NCBI GenBank assembly: GCA_051251725.1
Contig: JBPOFN010000005.1
Location: 1-64,000, forward strand
DNA from: JALZUE01 sp051251725
GTDB taxonomy: Bacteria > Pseudomonadota > Gammaproteobacteria > Enterobacterales > Alteromonadaceae
DNA: 64,000 nucleotides
Direction of reading: 5' to 3'
Shown here: positions 17,548 to 26,985 of the stretch, piece after piece
How the letters are laid out: each line of letters begins with the position of its first letter
Position numbering within the stretch: the stretch's first letter is position 1
Program-made: the position numbers and the translations under genes
Notes under the pieces: generated by a model
What the model was told of the DNA's origin: nothing
The model's input: the letters and a program-made list of their open reading frames with translations, nothing else
Database searches by the model: none

Positions 17548-19588
17548 CTAAAAAGAATAAGCTAATAACAGCCTCGTTGTCCCGACTGGTAAAGATAAGC
17601 CCGTTGCTAACTCAAAAGTGATACTGCCATTATCGGCGCTGTATTCGCCTGAGCCTAATAACTCGGCAACTTCAGCTTGACCATTATTATTGTCGTGATA
17701 AATTTTCACCGCTTTAATGTCAGTTTTATCATCAATGTCGCCACTCGCTTTAAACGTTAAACTGTGTAATTGAGCGCCGGCTTCATCACTGGTCAGTGTC
17801 GTTTTTAAAACTATTTGCTCAGCTTCATCTTCAGTAAAAATTCGCTTAACAAGGGTTTGGGTACTTGCTGTTATGGTTGGAATAATGTCAATAGGCGCGG
17901 CTGGTGCCGTTAAAGCAATTTTTCCCGTCGAGCTAAGCACAGTCACATCATCAACTGCTAAAAGGTTAATTTCAAATGTTGGTGCAACTAAGCTTGCCTG
18001 CGCAGTTAAATCTAGCTCGGTTAGATAATGGCCATAACCTGCTTTTAAGCTAACTTTCTTACGGGTGAGCATTTGGTTATCTTCGTAGATAATAACCTCA
18101 GCGTCACGGTCTTGATTGATTTGATACAAGAAGGCTAGCGCTAGCTGCTCATCGTTAAGTGCCTGGCTTTTTACCACGAGGTTTTCACTGTAAATTTCAG
18201 CGGGTGTATTATCTATCGGTGCGGGCGCAGGATTAATTTGCTGCAACATTATATCGTCAACATAAAACTCGCTGCCATTTTGCGCGTATAAATATAATTT
18301 AATGTTATCTTCAGAGCCGGTATTAAAATTAAGCGTAACTTTTTCATAACCGTTATTAACCGCTTGTACTGTAGTGCCAAGTACCATTTCAGTACCCGTT
18401 GCTGTTTTAGCGCCTAAATTTAAAGTGCCAGTAATAACTTTTGCATATGCGCTGAACTGATATTCTGTATTTGATAATAACGAGATCGCTTTTTCAATGG
18501 CGCCACCGCCGACAACATGTCCGGCATATTGATCGGTATTGGCGTTAGTATTAACAACTTCTCGCGGCGAACCACCCCCAGCCAATCCAGCCAGTAAAGT
18601 CACCCGATTCAAAACCAGCATTGCTGATCAAGCCAGTTTCAGGCTCAGCTAAAACCTCGTCAACATAAACATACGAACGCACCCAATCATAATAAGAGGT
18701 ATTAATATTATCATCGGCTAATTCAGCGTCGGTTGGGTAAGGCGTTGCCCAGTCGTAAGTTTCCGTTAATAACTGCATGCCCATCGAGCGGCTATACGGT
18801 TTGTCATGTAGAGCCGTACTGATTTGAATTTTCCCTGAAAAGGAGTCATTTAAATAAAAACTAACCTCATTTTCATTTTTCCACCAAGCGGCGTAAGTGT
18901 TAAAGTTTTGCCATACCTCTTCACCATTGGCTAACTTATTATTAGCGGGAGTTGAACCGTCACCTTCGGCGGCATTAGCCCCTTTAGCATAACTGCTTCG
19001 GCCGCCACTACAATCAGAATACCAAACGTGAACATTATATTGCTGGCCATTTCTAAACGCTTCTGCCCATGACTGCTCAACAACACCGCCAACAGCTTCG
19101 GCGATGTCGAGTTCCATACTCCACTTATCATTATCACAATCAGCGATTAAATTATTCGGTGATAATAAATTTTGATTACCATTTGATAACCAAAAAGTGG
19201 TCGACATATTTATCCGTGAGGTTTTAAAACTGGCTTCATAATAGCCATGATAAGCAGTGTCGTTTAATGACTGAACTGCTCCGGCGGCCATAGTGTAGTT
19301 GCCATCAGCAGTCGCTAATTTATGATTTCTAATTTGCATATTGCCATCAACAACCGACACCGCAGCGGGGTCAAACTTGGCCGGCGATCTGCCTTTCCAA
19401 GTAGCATGATGATCTCGCCATTTAGTTTTATCTAATGTTGTGCCGTTAAATTCATCTGAAAAATCAGGATTAATTGCCCAGCGTTTACCTGCCTCAGGCT
19501 CTGGCGGTTCAGCCAAAACATGAGTAGCCGCGAACAAACCGATAGCCAAGGCCCTAACTGCACACTTATATTTGATAAAAGCAGTCAT
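17548..19588 (-). pseudogene. GH16 beta-agarase/porphyranase with CBM, split by a 1-nt frameshift
   Basis: Two reading frames form one gene. The N-terminal part (18551-19588) has a signal peptide and a GH16 domain with catalytic ELDIAE (E159, D161, E164) and WKGRSPAKFDP wording that suits agarases or porphyranases. It runs into a stop after GFESGDFTGW. The C-terminal part (17548-18621) continues a CBM4/CBM-like module (YQFSAYAKV, FYVDDIMLQ) and further beta-sandwich domains. Removing one base from the five-C run at 18575-18579 joins both into 679 residues reading GWIGWGGSPREVV. This is either a sequencing error or a real inactivating slip. Even unrepaired, the GH16 domain itself is complete, so activity may survive. 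A small lipoprotein gene ends 3 bases upstream. Confidence 0.88.
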
Positions 19589-19591
19589 CTA

Positions 19592-19828
19592 TTATTGTCC
19601 TTTTTCTAAAGTCAGCTCACCACTTTTAACATTGCTGATATTAACCGGTATTTGGGTAGCCTTGTTTTGGGTGGTTATGTCGACGTTAGTTAAGCTGACC
19701 GTAAAATTTTTAGTTATTTTATTAACCGGATCCGGTTGTTTTTCAGCTGAAGTATCTTCAGTGGTAGAACCGCCACCACAAGCACTTAATAAAAGAGTTA
19801 GAGCAAAATAGCGTATTATTTTTTTCAT
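19592..19828 (-). CDS. Small lipoprotein preceding the GH16 gene
   Basis: 78 residues. A clear lipobox (LLSAC, then GGG) is followed by an acidic spacer and a stretch of alternating beta-strand character (NFTVSLTNVDITTQ, IPVNISNVKSGELTLEKGQ). It resembles the first strand pairs of a larger beta-sandwich, so it may be a truncated longer lipoprotein. It ends 3 bases before the GH16 start, making co-transcription likely. No Shine-Dalgarno sequence is visible: the bases before the ATG are a hexanucleotide repeat array. Confidence 0.6.
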   Translation of the reverse strand: MKKIIRYFALTLLLSACGGGSTTEDTSAEKQPDPVNKITKNFTVSLTNVDITTQNKATQIPVNISNVKSGELTLEKGQ

Positions 19829-19832
19829 GATA

Positions 19833-19864
19833 TATAGTTATAGTTATAGTTATAGTTATAGTTA
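19833..19864. repeat. Hexanucleotide repeat TATAGT x5 in the 5' leader
   Basis: Five exact TATAGT copies plus two bases lie directly before the start codon of the small lipoprotein, occupying the ribosome-binding and upstream leader position. Copy-number slippage would change spacing there. Confidence 0.93.
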
Positions 19865-19883
19865 GAATTACTGCTGTCAGTTT

Positions 19884-19910
19884 ACAAACAAACAAACAAA
19901 CAAACAAACA
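19884..19910. repeat. Tetranucleotide repeat ACAA x6.75
   Basis: An uninterrupted run of ACAA units lies about 55-80 bases upstream of the lipoprotein-GH16 gene pair, where promoter elements are expected. Tetranucleotide arrays like this are prone to slippage. Confidence 0.93.
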
Positions 19911-20046
19911 TCGAGGTTTATATACAAACAATATCACTTATGTATAAACAATATAACTTTATTGTCTAACTTTTATCCACAGCAACACTGTAACTAACAA
20001 CCGCAACAAATCGCTCTGCGAGAAAACAATATAGATTGGAAAACCG

Positions 20047-20490
20047 ATGAAAATAATACAGCCAGCGCAAAAAAGAAAAGGGGTATATAAATATCTTATT
20101 CATGAAGATTTACTCTTTGAAAATAGCCATATTAAAAAAGCCTACAAAAACGATTGGCTTGAGATCAAAGACAATGGCGATATTATTATCAAAGGAACAC
20201 ATGACAACGGTTATGCTTGGGATGGCTGCACGCCAAAAGTTAACTGCTTTGATCTTATTTTACTAGGTATTCCTGATGGTCGAAAAATTGTTAACACCGA
20301 CAAACCAATCACCTATTACGCCTCTTTAGTACACGATATTTTATGCCAATTCCAGCAAGATATTGGCATTGACCGAAAAGATGCTGACAAGGTGTTTCTA
20401 TATTATTTGGGTGATTTTAATTTACGTTATTTTTATTATGCCGCCGTACGTATATACGGTAGTTTTTTACATTTAATTGGCACAGCCTAA
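20047..20490 (+). CDS. DUF1353-like hypothetical protein
   Basis: 147 residues with no signal peptide. The central and C-terminal part follows the DUF1353 plan: NGYAWDGCTPKV, then ASLVHDILC with a conserved HD pair, RKDADKVFLYYL, and an aromatic end segment YYAAVRIYGSFLHL. Members occur in phages and scattered bacterial genomes; the HD pair suggests metal binding. It is a single gene between the repeat region and the fucosidase. The function is unknown. Confidence 0.55.
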   Translation: MKIIQPAQKRKGVYKYLIHEDLLFENSHIKKAYKNDWLEIKDNGDIIIKGTHDNGYAWDGCTPKVNCFDLILLGIPDGRKIVNTDKPITYYASLVHDILCQFQQDIGIDRKDADKVFLYYLGDFNLRYFYYAAVRIYGSFLHLIGTA

Positions 20491-20742
20491 AATATATAAC
20501 TGGCTAATGCTCAAATAATATCATCGCTGATTTCGTAGCATTTATCTCTGCTAATGTGGCAGTAGTCGTTATTGTTAAACAAGTTTAAAACCGTTAAGCC
20601 TTCAAACAAACATGTACTCGTCGCGCATTAATTAACCGAATACCTTTACATTACTTTACCTAATTTACATGGCTCAAGGTTAGTTTAGCCCTGAGTTTCA
20701 TGCTAAATTAATATCATCAATAAAAAACATATTTAATATACA

Positions 20743-22335
20743 ATGACAATTAAACGTGACCATATTTTAAAATATTCAACGCTTGCCCTTACCCTATCGT
20801 TAGCAGCTTGTAGCAACTCAGCCGTCGATACCGTATCAGCAAAGCCTGCACAAACATTCCAAGAAGACTGGCAATCATTAGGAAAACATGACGAAAAACC
20901 CGCATGGTTTCAAGATGCCAAACTTGGTATTTATACTCATTGGGGGCCAGTATCCACCGCCAATATTGATATGAAACATGGTGTCGGTTGGTATGGATTA
21001 AACGTATATATGGATGAGGTATACGATTGGAAGACCGGCCAGAAAAAACTTAAAAACGGCAAGCCTATTCAAAACGGTGCTTATAAACATCATGTCAAAG
21101 CGCACGGACCGCTTGATAAAGTCGGTTACAAAGACATCATTCCTAATTTTAAACCGACCGCATTTGATGCCGAAGAATGGGCTGAATTATTTGCTAAATC
21201 TGGGGCTAAATTCGCAGGACCAGTGGCTATGCACCACGATAACTTTGCCATGTGGGATAGTGAGGTTACTCGCTGGAATGTCAAAGACATGATGGGCATC
21301 GACGTGACGGGAGAGCTGAAGAAGTCGATTGAAAAACGCGATATGAAATTTTTAACCTCATTTCATCATGCCTTTACTTGGGTTTATTACGCCAATGCTT
21401 ATAAGTTTGATGCAACGGCTGAAACTTCAGATTTATATACCGATCAACATGAACTTACTGATTTTAAACCAAGTAAGCGTTTCCATGACGAATGGTATGC
21501 AAAACTCAAAGAAGTAGTCGATAAATACGAACCAGAAGTGGTTTGGTTTGACTGGTGGGTGGAAGAATTAGATGAAGCGTACCGTAAAAAATTCTTAGCT
21601 TATTATTTCAATAAAGGTAAAGAATGGGGTAAAGAAGTCGTCGTGAGCTACAAAAACACCTCGTTTCCGGCGAACACCGGTGTTCATGATTATGAGCGCG
21701 GCCGGCCAAATAAAATAAAAGATGACTTTTGGATGACTGATACCTCACCCGGTGCTTGGTTTTTCCGTCAAAATGCCAAATTTGTTAGCCCTAATGAAAT
21801 TGTTGATATCTTAATTGATATTGTTGCTAAAAATGGCTTGATGTTATTAAACGTACCACCGAATCCAGATGGTTCAATTCCGCCAGAAATGCAAGATATG
21901 CTATTAAAAATGGGCGATTGGTTAAAAGTTAATGGCGAAGGTATTTATGAAACTCGTCCGTGGAAGTCTTTCGGTGAAGGGCCAACACGTATTCGCGGTG
22001 GCGGTCATAAAGTTGAAAAACAAAAAATTGTCTATCAGCAGCAAGATATTCGTTTTACCAAAAAAGGTGACGACACGGTTTATATGTTTGTTATGGATAC
22101 GCCAACTCAAGACATTAGCGTGAAAACACTCGGCAGCGACCTCACTTTATTGGATGGACAAATTGCCAATATTGAAATGCTCGGCAGTGATGAAAAGGTG
22201 CAATGGCAAGTAACGCCAGCAGCACTTGTGATCAAAAAACCGAAAAGTGTCCCAACCGATTATGCGACTGGCTTTAAAATTAACTTAAAGCTCAGTAGTG
22301 AAATAGGCATTGGCGGGGAAGATGATCCTGAATAG
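20743..22335 (+). CDS. GH29 alpha-L-fucosidase lipoprotein
   Basis: 530 residues. A lipoprotein signal (LSLAAC) is followed by the GH29 barrel: WFQDAKLGIYTHWGPVS, YHHDNFAMWDSEVTRWN, and the nucleophile region VVWFDWWVEE near residue 270. A C-terminal beta-sandwich starts near 420. The enzyme removes terminal alpha-L-fucose, or in some marine relatives L-galactose, from oligosaccharides. Its position between GH16 and GH86 genes suggests it trims side groups of algal galactans (inference). It faces engB across a strong bidirectional terminator. No clear Shine-Dalgarno sequence precedes the ATG. Confidence 0.85.
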   Translation: MTIKRDHILKYSTLALTLSLAACSNSAVDTVSAKPAQTFQEDWQSLGKHDEKPAWFQDAKLGIYTHWGPVSTANIDMKHGVGWYGLNVYMDEVYDWKTGQKKLKNGKPIQNGAYKHHVKAHGPLDKVGYKDIIPNFKPTAFDAEEWAELFAKSGAKFAGPVAMHHDNFAMWDSEVTRWNVKDMMGIDVTGELKKSIEKRDMKFLTSFHHAFTWVYYANAYKFDATAETSDLYTDQHELTDFKPSKRFHDEWYAKLKEVVDKYEPEVVWFDWWVEELDEAYRKKFLAYYFNKGKEWGKEVVVSYKNTSFPANTGVHDYERGRPNKIKDDFWMTDTSPGAWFFRQNAKFVSPNEIVDILIDIVAKNGLMLLNVPPNPDGSIPPEMQDMLLKMGDWLKVNGEGIYETRPWKSFGEGPTRIRGGGHKVEKQKIVYQQQDIRFTKKGDDTVYMFVMDTPTQDISVKTLGSDLTLLDGQIANIEMLGSDEKVQWQVTPAALVIKKPKSVPTDYATGFKINLKLSSEIGIGGEDDPE

Positions 22336-22396
22336 TGAATCAGCGATAAGTTTACTTAACAAACGAGCTAAGCTTGAATACTTGAGCTGAAAACAA

Positions 22397-22430
22397 AAAA
22401 CGGGGATAGTAGTTAAACTATCCCCGTTTT
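22397..22430. terminator. Bidirectional terminator
   Basis: A perfect 14-bp inverted repeat (22397-22410 and 22417-22430; core ACGGGGATAGT) with a 6-base loop and A/T flanks lies between the convergent fucosidase and engB genes. Confidence 0.94.
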
Positions 22431-22503
22431 AATTCACTCATACTTTCATTAGCTGCCAAGACTAAGCGTTAGCAGCTAAAAACGTCAACAAGTAAAATCT
22501 AAA

Positions 22504-23151
22504 TTAATCGTCTTCTGGTGTTACTTCATCAGCCTCAAGTTCGGCATCAGCCGACAACCAAGCGACAATTTTATTGTTCGCTTGCTCAACGCCGGTTTTT
22601 TTCAATGATGAAAATGATTGTACCGTCACATCGCCATTTAATGGTGCTAACGCTTTTTTAACTTTTAACACCTCTGTGCTTGCCGCACCCTGCGATAATT
22701 TATCGGATTTCGTTAATAACACTAAAATCTGTAATTCACTATCAACCGCCCATTCGATCAGTTGCTGATCTAAATCTTTTAACGGATGACGAATATCCAT
22801 TAAAATAACAATACCTTTTAAACTTTTACGAGCTTGCAGGTATTCGCCTAAAGCAGCTTGCCATTTCTTTTTCATTTCTAATGGCACTTTCGCAAAACCA
22901 TAACCGGGTAAATCGATTAATCGCCTGCCTTCTTCAACTTCAAAAACGTTTAATAGCTGAGTTCGGCCAGGTGTTTTACTGGTTCTTGCTAAACTTTTTT
23001 GATTAGTTAATGCATTCAACGCACTAGATTTACCCGCATTTGAGCGACCAGCAAAAGCGACTTCAATGCCGTTATCCGCAGGTAATTTACGAATATCAGG
23101 GGCGCTAATAATAAAATGCGCTTTATTTAAAATAATGGATGACGTAGACAA
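22504..23151 (-). CDS. engB: Ribosome biogenesis GTPase EngB (YihA/YsxC)
   Basis: 215 residues with GTPase motifs: Walker A GRSNAGKSSALNAL, switch region TPGRTQ, DLPGYGFAKVP (G3), LLTKSDKLS (G4) and SFSSLKK (G5). This is an essential GTPase needed for 50S ribosome assembly. The acidic C-terminal tail (ELEADEVTPEDD) is common in the family. It is divergent from the cytochrome c4-like gene, an arrangement seen in many gammaproteobacteria. Confidence 0.95.
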   Translation of the reverse strand: MSTSSIILNKAHFIISAPDIRKLPADNGIEVAFAGRSNAGKSSALNALTNQKSLARTSKTPGRTQLLNVFEVEEGRRLIDLPGYGFAKVPLEMKKKWQAALGEYLQARKSLKGIVILMDIRHPLKDLDQQLIEWAVDSELQILVLLTKSDKLSQGAASTEVLKVKKALAPLNGDVTVQSFSSLKKTGVEQANNKIVAWLSADAELEADEVTPEDD

Positions 23152-23347
23152 AAAGGTATTCTCACTAAAAAACTTGCCGTGATTATACCTGTTTTTTAAA
23201 CAAATGAAGAAAATCTAACGATTTTTACCAGTTTTTTTTGTGTGGTTATTACACATGGCTATTATTCGTGTAAAATATTGCCATTAAATAAATAATTTTC
23301 AGGTTAAGCAGCGCTTAACCTTTTCTTTAAATGGCAGAGAGTAATCA

Positions 23348-24589
23348 ATGAAAAAAGTAATATTTTCTCTAGTGTTAGGACTGAGCATGTTCTCACATGC
23401 AAATGCAGCTGGCGACGCACAAGCAGGGCAAACAAAAGCAGCTATGTGTGGCGCATGTCACGGTTCAAATGGTATTGGCGCAGCTGATATTTATCCAAAC
23501 CTGGCCGGCCAACACGCAGATTATATCGTTAAACAATTAAAAGCCTTTAAAGATGGTAGCCGTACCGATGCTATGATGGCGCCAATGGCAGCTGGTTTAT
23601 CTGAACAAGATATGGCTGATGTGGCAGCGTATTTTTCATCGTTAAGTATATCTGGTGAAGCCCCTGCTTCAAGCCAAGGAGCCACGGCTTCAGCCCCTAC
23701 GGCAGCGCCAGCTTATGTTGGTGATGCAACTAAAGGTAAAGGCCTTTATGAACATGGCGACAAATCTCGTGGTATTACCGCATGTGTCGCTTGTCATGGT
23801 AAAGATGGCGCGAGTAAAGTAGCAATTAATCCAAACCTTGCTGCTCAGCATCCTGAATATATTGAAAAACAGTTAACAAACTTTAAAGAGCATACCCGTA
23901 ACAACCCAGCAATGAATCAAGTTGCTGGCAATTTAACGAACGACGACATTGCCGATATTGGTGCTTACTTTCAAGACCCAAGTGCGATTGCTGATGTAGT
24001 GGCTATGGCACCTGCGGCCGCGAAAGTATTTGCTGGTGATCTTGAATCTGGTAAAGCTAAAGCGGCAACATGTGCGGCTTGTCATGGCGCAGACGGTAAT
24101 GCAATGGTACCTATGTATCCAAAACTTGCTGGCCAACATGAAAAATATTTAGTGAAGCAGTTGGTTGATTTCAAAAAAGGTGCTGACACTCAAGGTAAAG
24201 AAGGACGCGCGGATCCAGTAATGGCAGGTATGGTTGCAGCACTTAGTGAAGACGATATGAAAAATATCGCCGCATTTTTTGCTTCACAAAAAGTATCACC
24301 ATCAACAGCAAAAGCGAATGACGTAGGTAAAAACTTATACTTTAGTGGTGACGCAGCTCGTGGCATAACAGCTTGTGTGGGTTGTCATAGCGCTGATGGC
24401 GGCGGCATGGGCCAAGCAGGTTTCCCAACGGTAGCTGCACAAAATGTCGATTATTTAAAAGCGCAATTAACTAAGTTCCGTAGCAGTACTCGTGCTAACG
24501 ACTTAAATGGCATGATGCGTAATATCGCCAGCAAATTAAGCGACGAAGAAATTCAAGCGGTTGCTGAGTATATGTCGTCAATAAAATAA
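23348..24589 (+). CDS. Four-heme cytochrome c4-like protein
   Basis: 413 residues with a signal peptide ending NANA-AG. Four heme-binding sites occur: CGACH (about 35), CVACH (about 147), CAACH (about 240) and CVGCH (about 340). Each unit has the cytochrome c4/c553 wording (YPNLAGQHADYIVKQLKAFKDG and MAPMAAGLSEQDMADVAAYF). A typical cytochrome c4 is diheme and about 200 residues, so this looks like two c4 units in tandem. It should carry electrons in the periplasm, probably toward terminal oxidases. An AGAGAG-type site and a promoter lie in the 196-base divergent gap with engB. Confidence 0.9.
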   Translation: MKKVIFSLVLGLSMFSHANAAGDAQAGQTKAAMCGACHGSNGIGAADIYPNLAGQHADYIVKQLKAFKDGSRTDAMMAPMAAGLSEQDMADVAAYFSSLSISGEAPASSQGATASAPTAAPAYVGDATKGKGLYEHGDKSRGITACVACHGKDGASKVAINPNLAAQHPEYIEKQLTNFKEHTRNNPAMNQVAGNLTNDDIADIGAYFQDPSAIADVVAMAPAAAKVFAGDLESGKAKAATCAACHGADGNAMVPMYPKLAGQHEKYLVKQLVDFKKGADTQGKEGRADPVMAGMVAALSEDDMKNIAAFFASQKVSPSTAKANDVGKNLYFSGDAARGITACVGCHSADGGGMGQAGFPTVAAQNVDYLKAQLTKFRSSTRANDLNGMMRNIASKLSDEEIQAVAEYMSSIK

Positions 24590-24615
24590 CGCTGTTATTG
24601 CCTTAAACACTTATC

Positions 24616-24642
24616 AAGCCCTGTATCATCAGGGCTTTTTTA
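24616..24642 (+). terminator. Rho-independent terminator
   Basis: AAGCCCTG (24616-24623), loop TATCAT, CAGGGCTT (24630-24637), then a T run. It ends the cytochrome gene. Confidence 0.93.
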
Positions 24643-25095
24643 TGCGCTAATTATTTGCCGATAGCGCTAAGACTTTTTACCCCTACTAACACCTTAGTAC
24701 TTCTCATGCCCTTCTTTAAAACACCAAACCAGTTAATATTTTCTGAAACGCTAGCTTGTCGCTACAAATACCCTAGATAATTTCTACTTTGTTGCAAGTC
24801 AGTAGCGTTAAGACAAATTAATTAAAATATTTACCAGGGTAATATTTCCAAGTTAATCAAAAACATAAAGCTTAAAAACATGTAACAATAAATTAACAAT
24901 CTAACATTTTGTTGACAATAAATAGTTATCAAATACATTAATAGAGTAACTTAAAAACTTAAAAAAACAACTTTATAATAACAAAATCAAATGGTTACGA
25001 TTTAACTTAAAAAATTGCTTTAAATTTAATCTTACGTGGTTTTTCGTATAACAAACGATAAATCGCTACTTAAAGGTCGATGAGAAAGGTAGACA
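24643..25095. other. AT-rich intergenic region before GH16-CBM13
   Basis: 453 bases with no convincing gene. The last part should hold the promoter of the GH16 gene; a GAAAGGTAGACA ribosome-binding region stands directly before its start. No operator could be defined. Confidence 0.6.
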
Positions 25096-26433
25096 ATGAA
25101 AAAATTAGCAGTGTTATCAAGTAGTATTTTACTCACGTGTTCATCTATGGCTGCAGACTGGGATAGTATCGCTATTCCTGCTGATGCTGGCAATGGCAAC
25201 ACATGGCAATTACAAGAAAACTATTCCGATGATTTCAACTACACCGGTAAGCCTTCTGAATTTACAAGCAAATGGAATGACACTTATTTTAATGGCTGGA
25301 CTGGTCCTGGTTTAACGTATTGGACACAAGATTCAACTTGGGTAGCTGACGGTAACTTAATTGTTGGCGCATCACGCAGAGCAGGTACAAATAAAGTGAA
25401 TGCCGGCGTTGTAACCTCAAAAACCAAAGTTAAATACCCAATTTATATGGAAGCGAATATCAAAGTAAGTAACTTGGAGCTTTCTTCAAACTTTTGGTTA
25501 TTAAGTGAAAATGATGAACGTGAGATTGATGTTTTAGAAGTTTATGGTGGCGCAAGAGAGGATTGGTTTGCGAAAAATATGTCGACCAATTTCCATGTTT
25601 TTATTCGTGATCATAATAGTAATGAAATTATTAATGATTTTAACGACCAAACTCATAACACGCCAACTTATGGCACCTACTGGCGTAATAACTTCCATCG
25701 TTTTGGTGCGTACTGGAAAAGCCCTACCGAAGTGACTTTTTATATTGACGGCCAAGAAACACCAAACGGCTCTTGGGCTGAAGTAGTAATGAAAGATAAA
25801 GACTATACCGGCGCTATACTCAATAAAAACCAATATAATATGGATGAAGAGGCCTTCTTGATCTTAGATACTGAAGATCACTCGTGGCGCTCTGAAGCAG
25901 GCAATATTACCACCGATGCCGATCTAGCCGATAACAGTAAAAATAAAATGTATGTAGATTGGATCCGCGTTTATAAACCGGTAGCAACTGGCGGTTCAAG
26001 TAATGTTCCAACTGGCTTTACCAACTTACAATTAAAACATAGCGGTAAATGTTTAGATTTGAAAAATGGTTCAATGCTTAACGGCGGCACTTATCATCAG
26101 TGGGGTTGTAATAAGAGTAATCAAAACCAACGTTTTAAATTTAATCATTTAGGTAATGGTGAATATTCAATTCAATCTGAGCGCAGCATGTTATGTGCAG
26201 AGCTTGCTAATGGCAGTTCCAACAACGGCGCTTTAGTTCAGCAATGGGTATGTAACCACGGCAACCAAAATCATATTTGGAAATTAAATGATACTGGTGA
26301 CGGCTATTTTGAAATTAAAAGTACGGTCAGTAACAAATGCTTAGACGTGGCCGGTAAATCAACGAGTAACGGTGCAAATGTTGTGCAGTGGAATTGTTAT
26401 AATGGCACGAACCAACGCTTTAAATTTTATTAA
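25096..26433 (+). CDS. Secreted GH16 beta-agarase/porphyranase with C-terminal CBM13
   Basis: 445 residues. A signal peptide (about 1-19, SSMA-AD) is followed by a GH16 domain at about 20-295 with catalytic EIDVLE (E143, D145, E148), start motif YSDDFNYTG and closing VDWIRVYKP. A CBM13 ricin-type lectin domain covers about 305-445 with three repeats, each with a CLD/CAE start (LKHSGKCLDLKNGS) and a QxW/QxF end (NQNQRFKF, NQNHIWKL, TNQRFKF). It should cut internal beta-linkages of agar-type galactans outside the cell while the lectin domain holds the polymer. It is intact, unlike the upstream GH16. The exact GH16 subfamily was not resolved. Confidence 0.88.
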   Translation: MKKLAVLSSSILLTCSSMAADWDSIAIPADAGNGNTWQLQENYSDDFNYTGKPSEFTSKWNDTYFNGWTGPGLTYWTQDSTWVADGNLIVGASRRAGTNKVNAGVVTSKTKVKYPIYMEANIKVSNLELSSNFWLLSENDEREIDVLEVYGGAREDWFAKNMSTNFHVFIRDHNSNEIINDFNDQTHNTPTYGTYWRNNFHRFGAYWKSPTEVTFYIDGQETPNGSWAEVVMKDKDYTGAILNKNQYNMDEEAFLILDTEDHSWRSEAGNITTDADLADNSKNKMYVDWIRVYKPVATGGSSNVPTGFTNLQLKHSGKCLDLKNGSMLNGGTYHQWGCNKSNQNQRFKFNHLGNGEYSIQSERSMLCAELANGSSNNGALVQQWVCNHGNQNHIWKLNDTGDGYFEIKSTVSNKCLDVAGKSTSNGANVVQWNCYNGTNQRFKFY

Positions 26434-26985
26434 TTGTTAAACTCTGGGGTCTTAACTCATTTAAGACCTCATCTTATTACCTTTAGCAGCACTGGCTAAA
26501 CTAAAATATTGAGCCAGCATTACTCTCCTGATTCGAACAATCAAGTCCTCCTCCCATCAGTATCAGCTTTTAAATAACTTTCAGCGGTTAGTCACAGCCA
26601 GCAGTAAAATAAGTGGATGTTATTTAGCTAGCCTTATTTATCTAGCATAATTTAGCAACATAATTACGCTAACTGGTTCACCAGTAATATCGTCACTTTA
26701 TTGGTATAGCACGCTATTTAAGTACTTTTTTTACACTGTTATATTTTTCATCTAACTAGCCTTTATTCAATATAAAAAAAACAATTAAATCAACACATGA
26801 CGATTTAAAGATAAAACAACCAACTTGTATATGAAATTATTTTGACTTCAGTCTATATATCTGTTTAAAAATTGAGTAATATAAATGTTAACAATTAAAT
26901 AAAAAACATCTGTGATTTACAATTACAGTAAGAAATAACTAAAATACACATGATCCAATGTGCCAGATTGTATAGGTAACAAGAT
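26434..26985. other. Intergenic region with weak terminator at 26446-26470
   Basis: 552 AT-rich bases. A 10-bp hairpin (26446-26455 with 26461-26470; core GGTCTTAA/TTAAGACC) directly follows the GH16 stop but has only a poor T tail. The rest should hold the GH86 promoter; no gene was seen. Confidence 0.6.

Noticed and set aside
18575..18579. Programmed ribosomal frameshift in the GH16 gene
   Set aside because: A five-C (five-G in mRNA) run without a slippery heptamer, stop-adjacent signal or strong downstream structure does not support programming.
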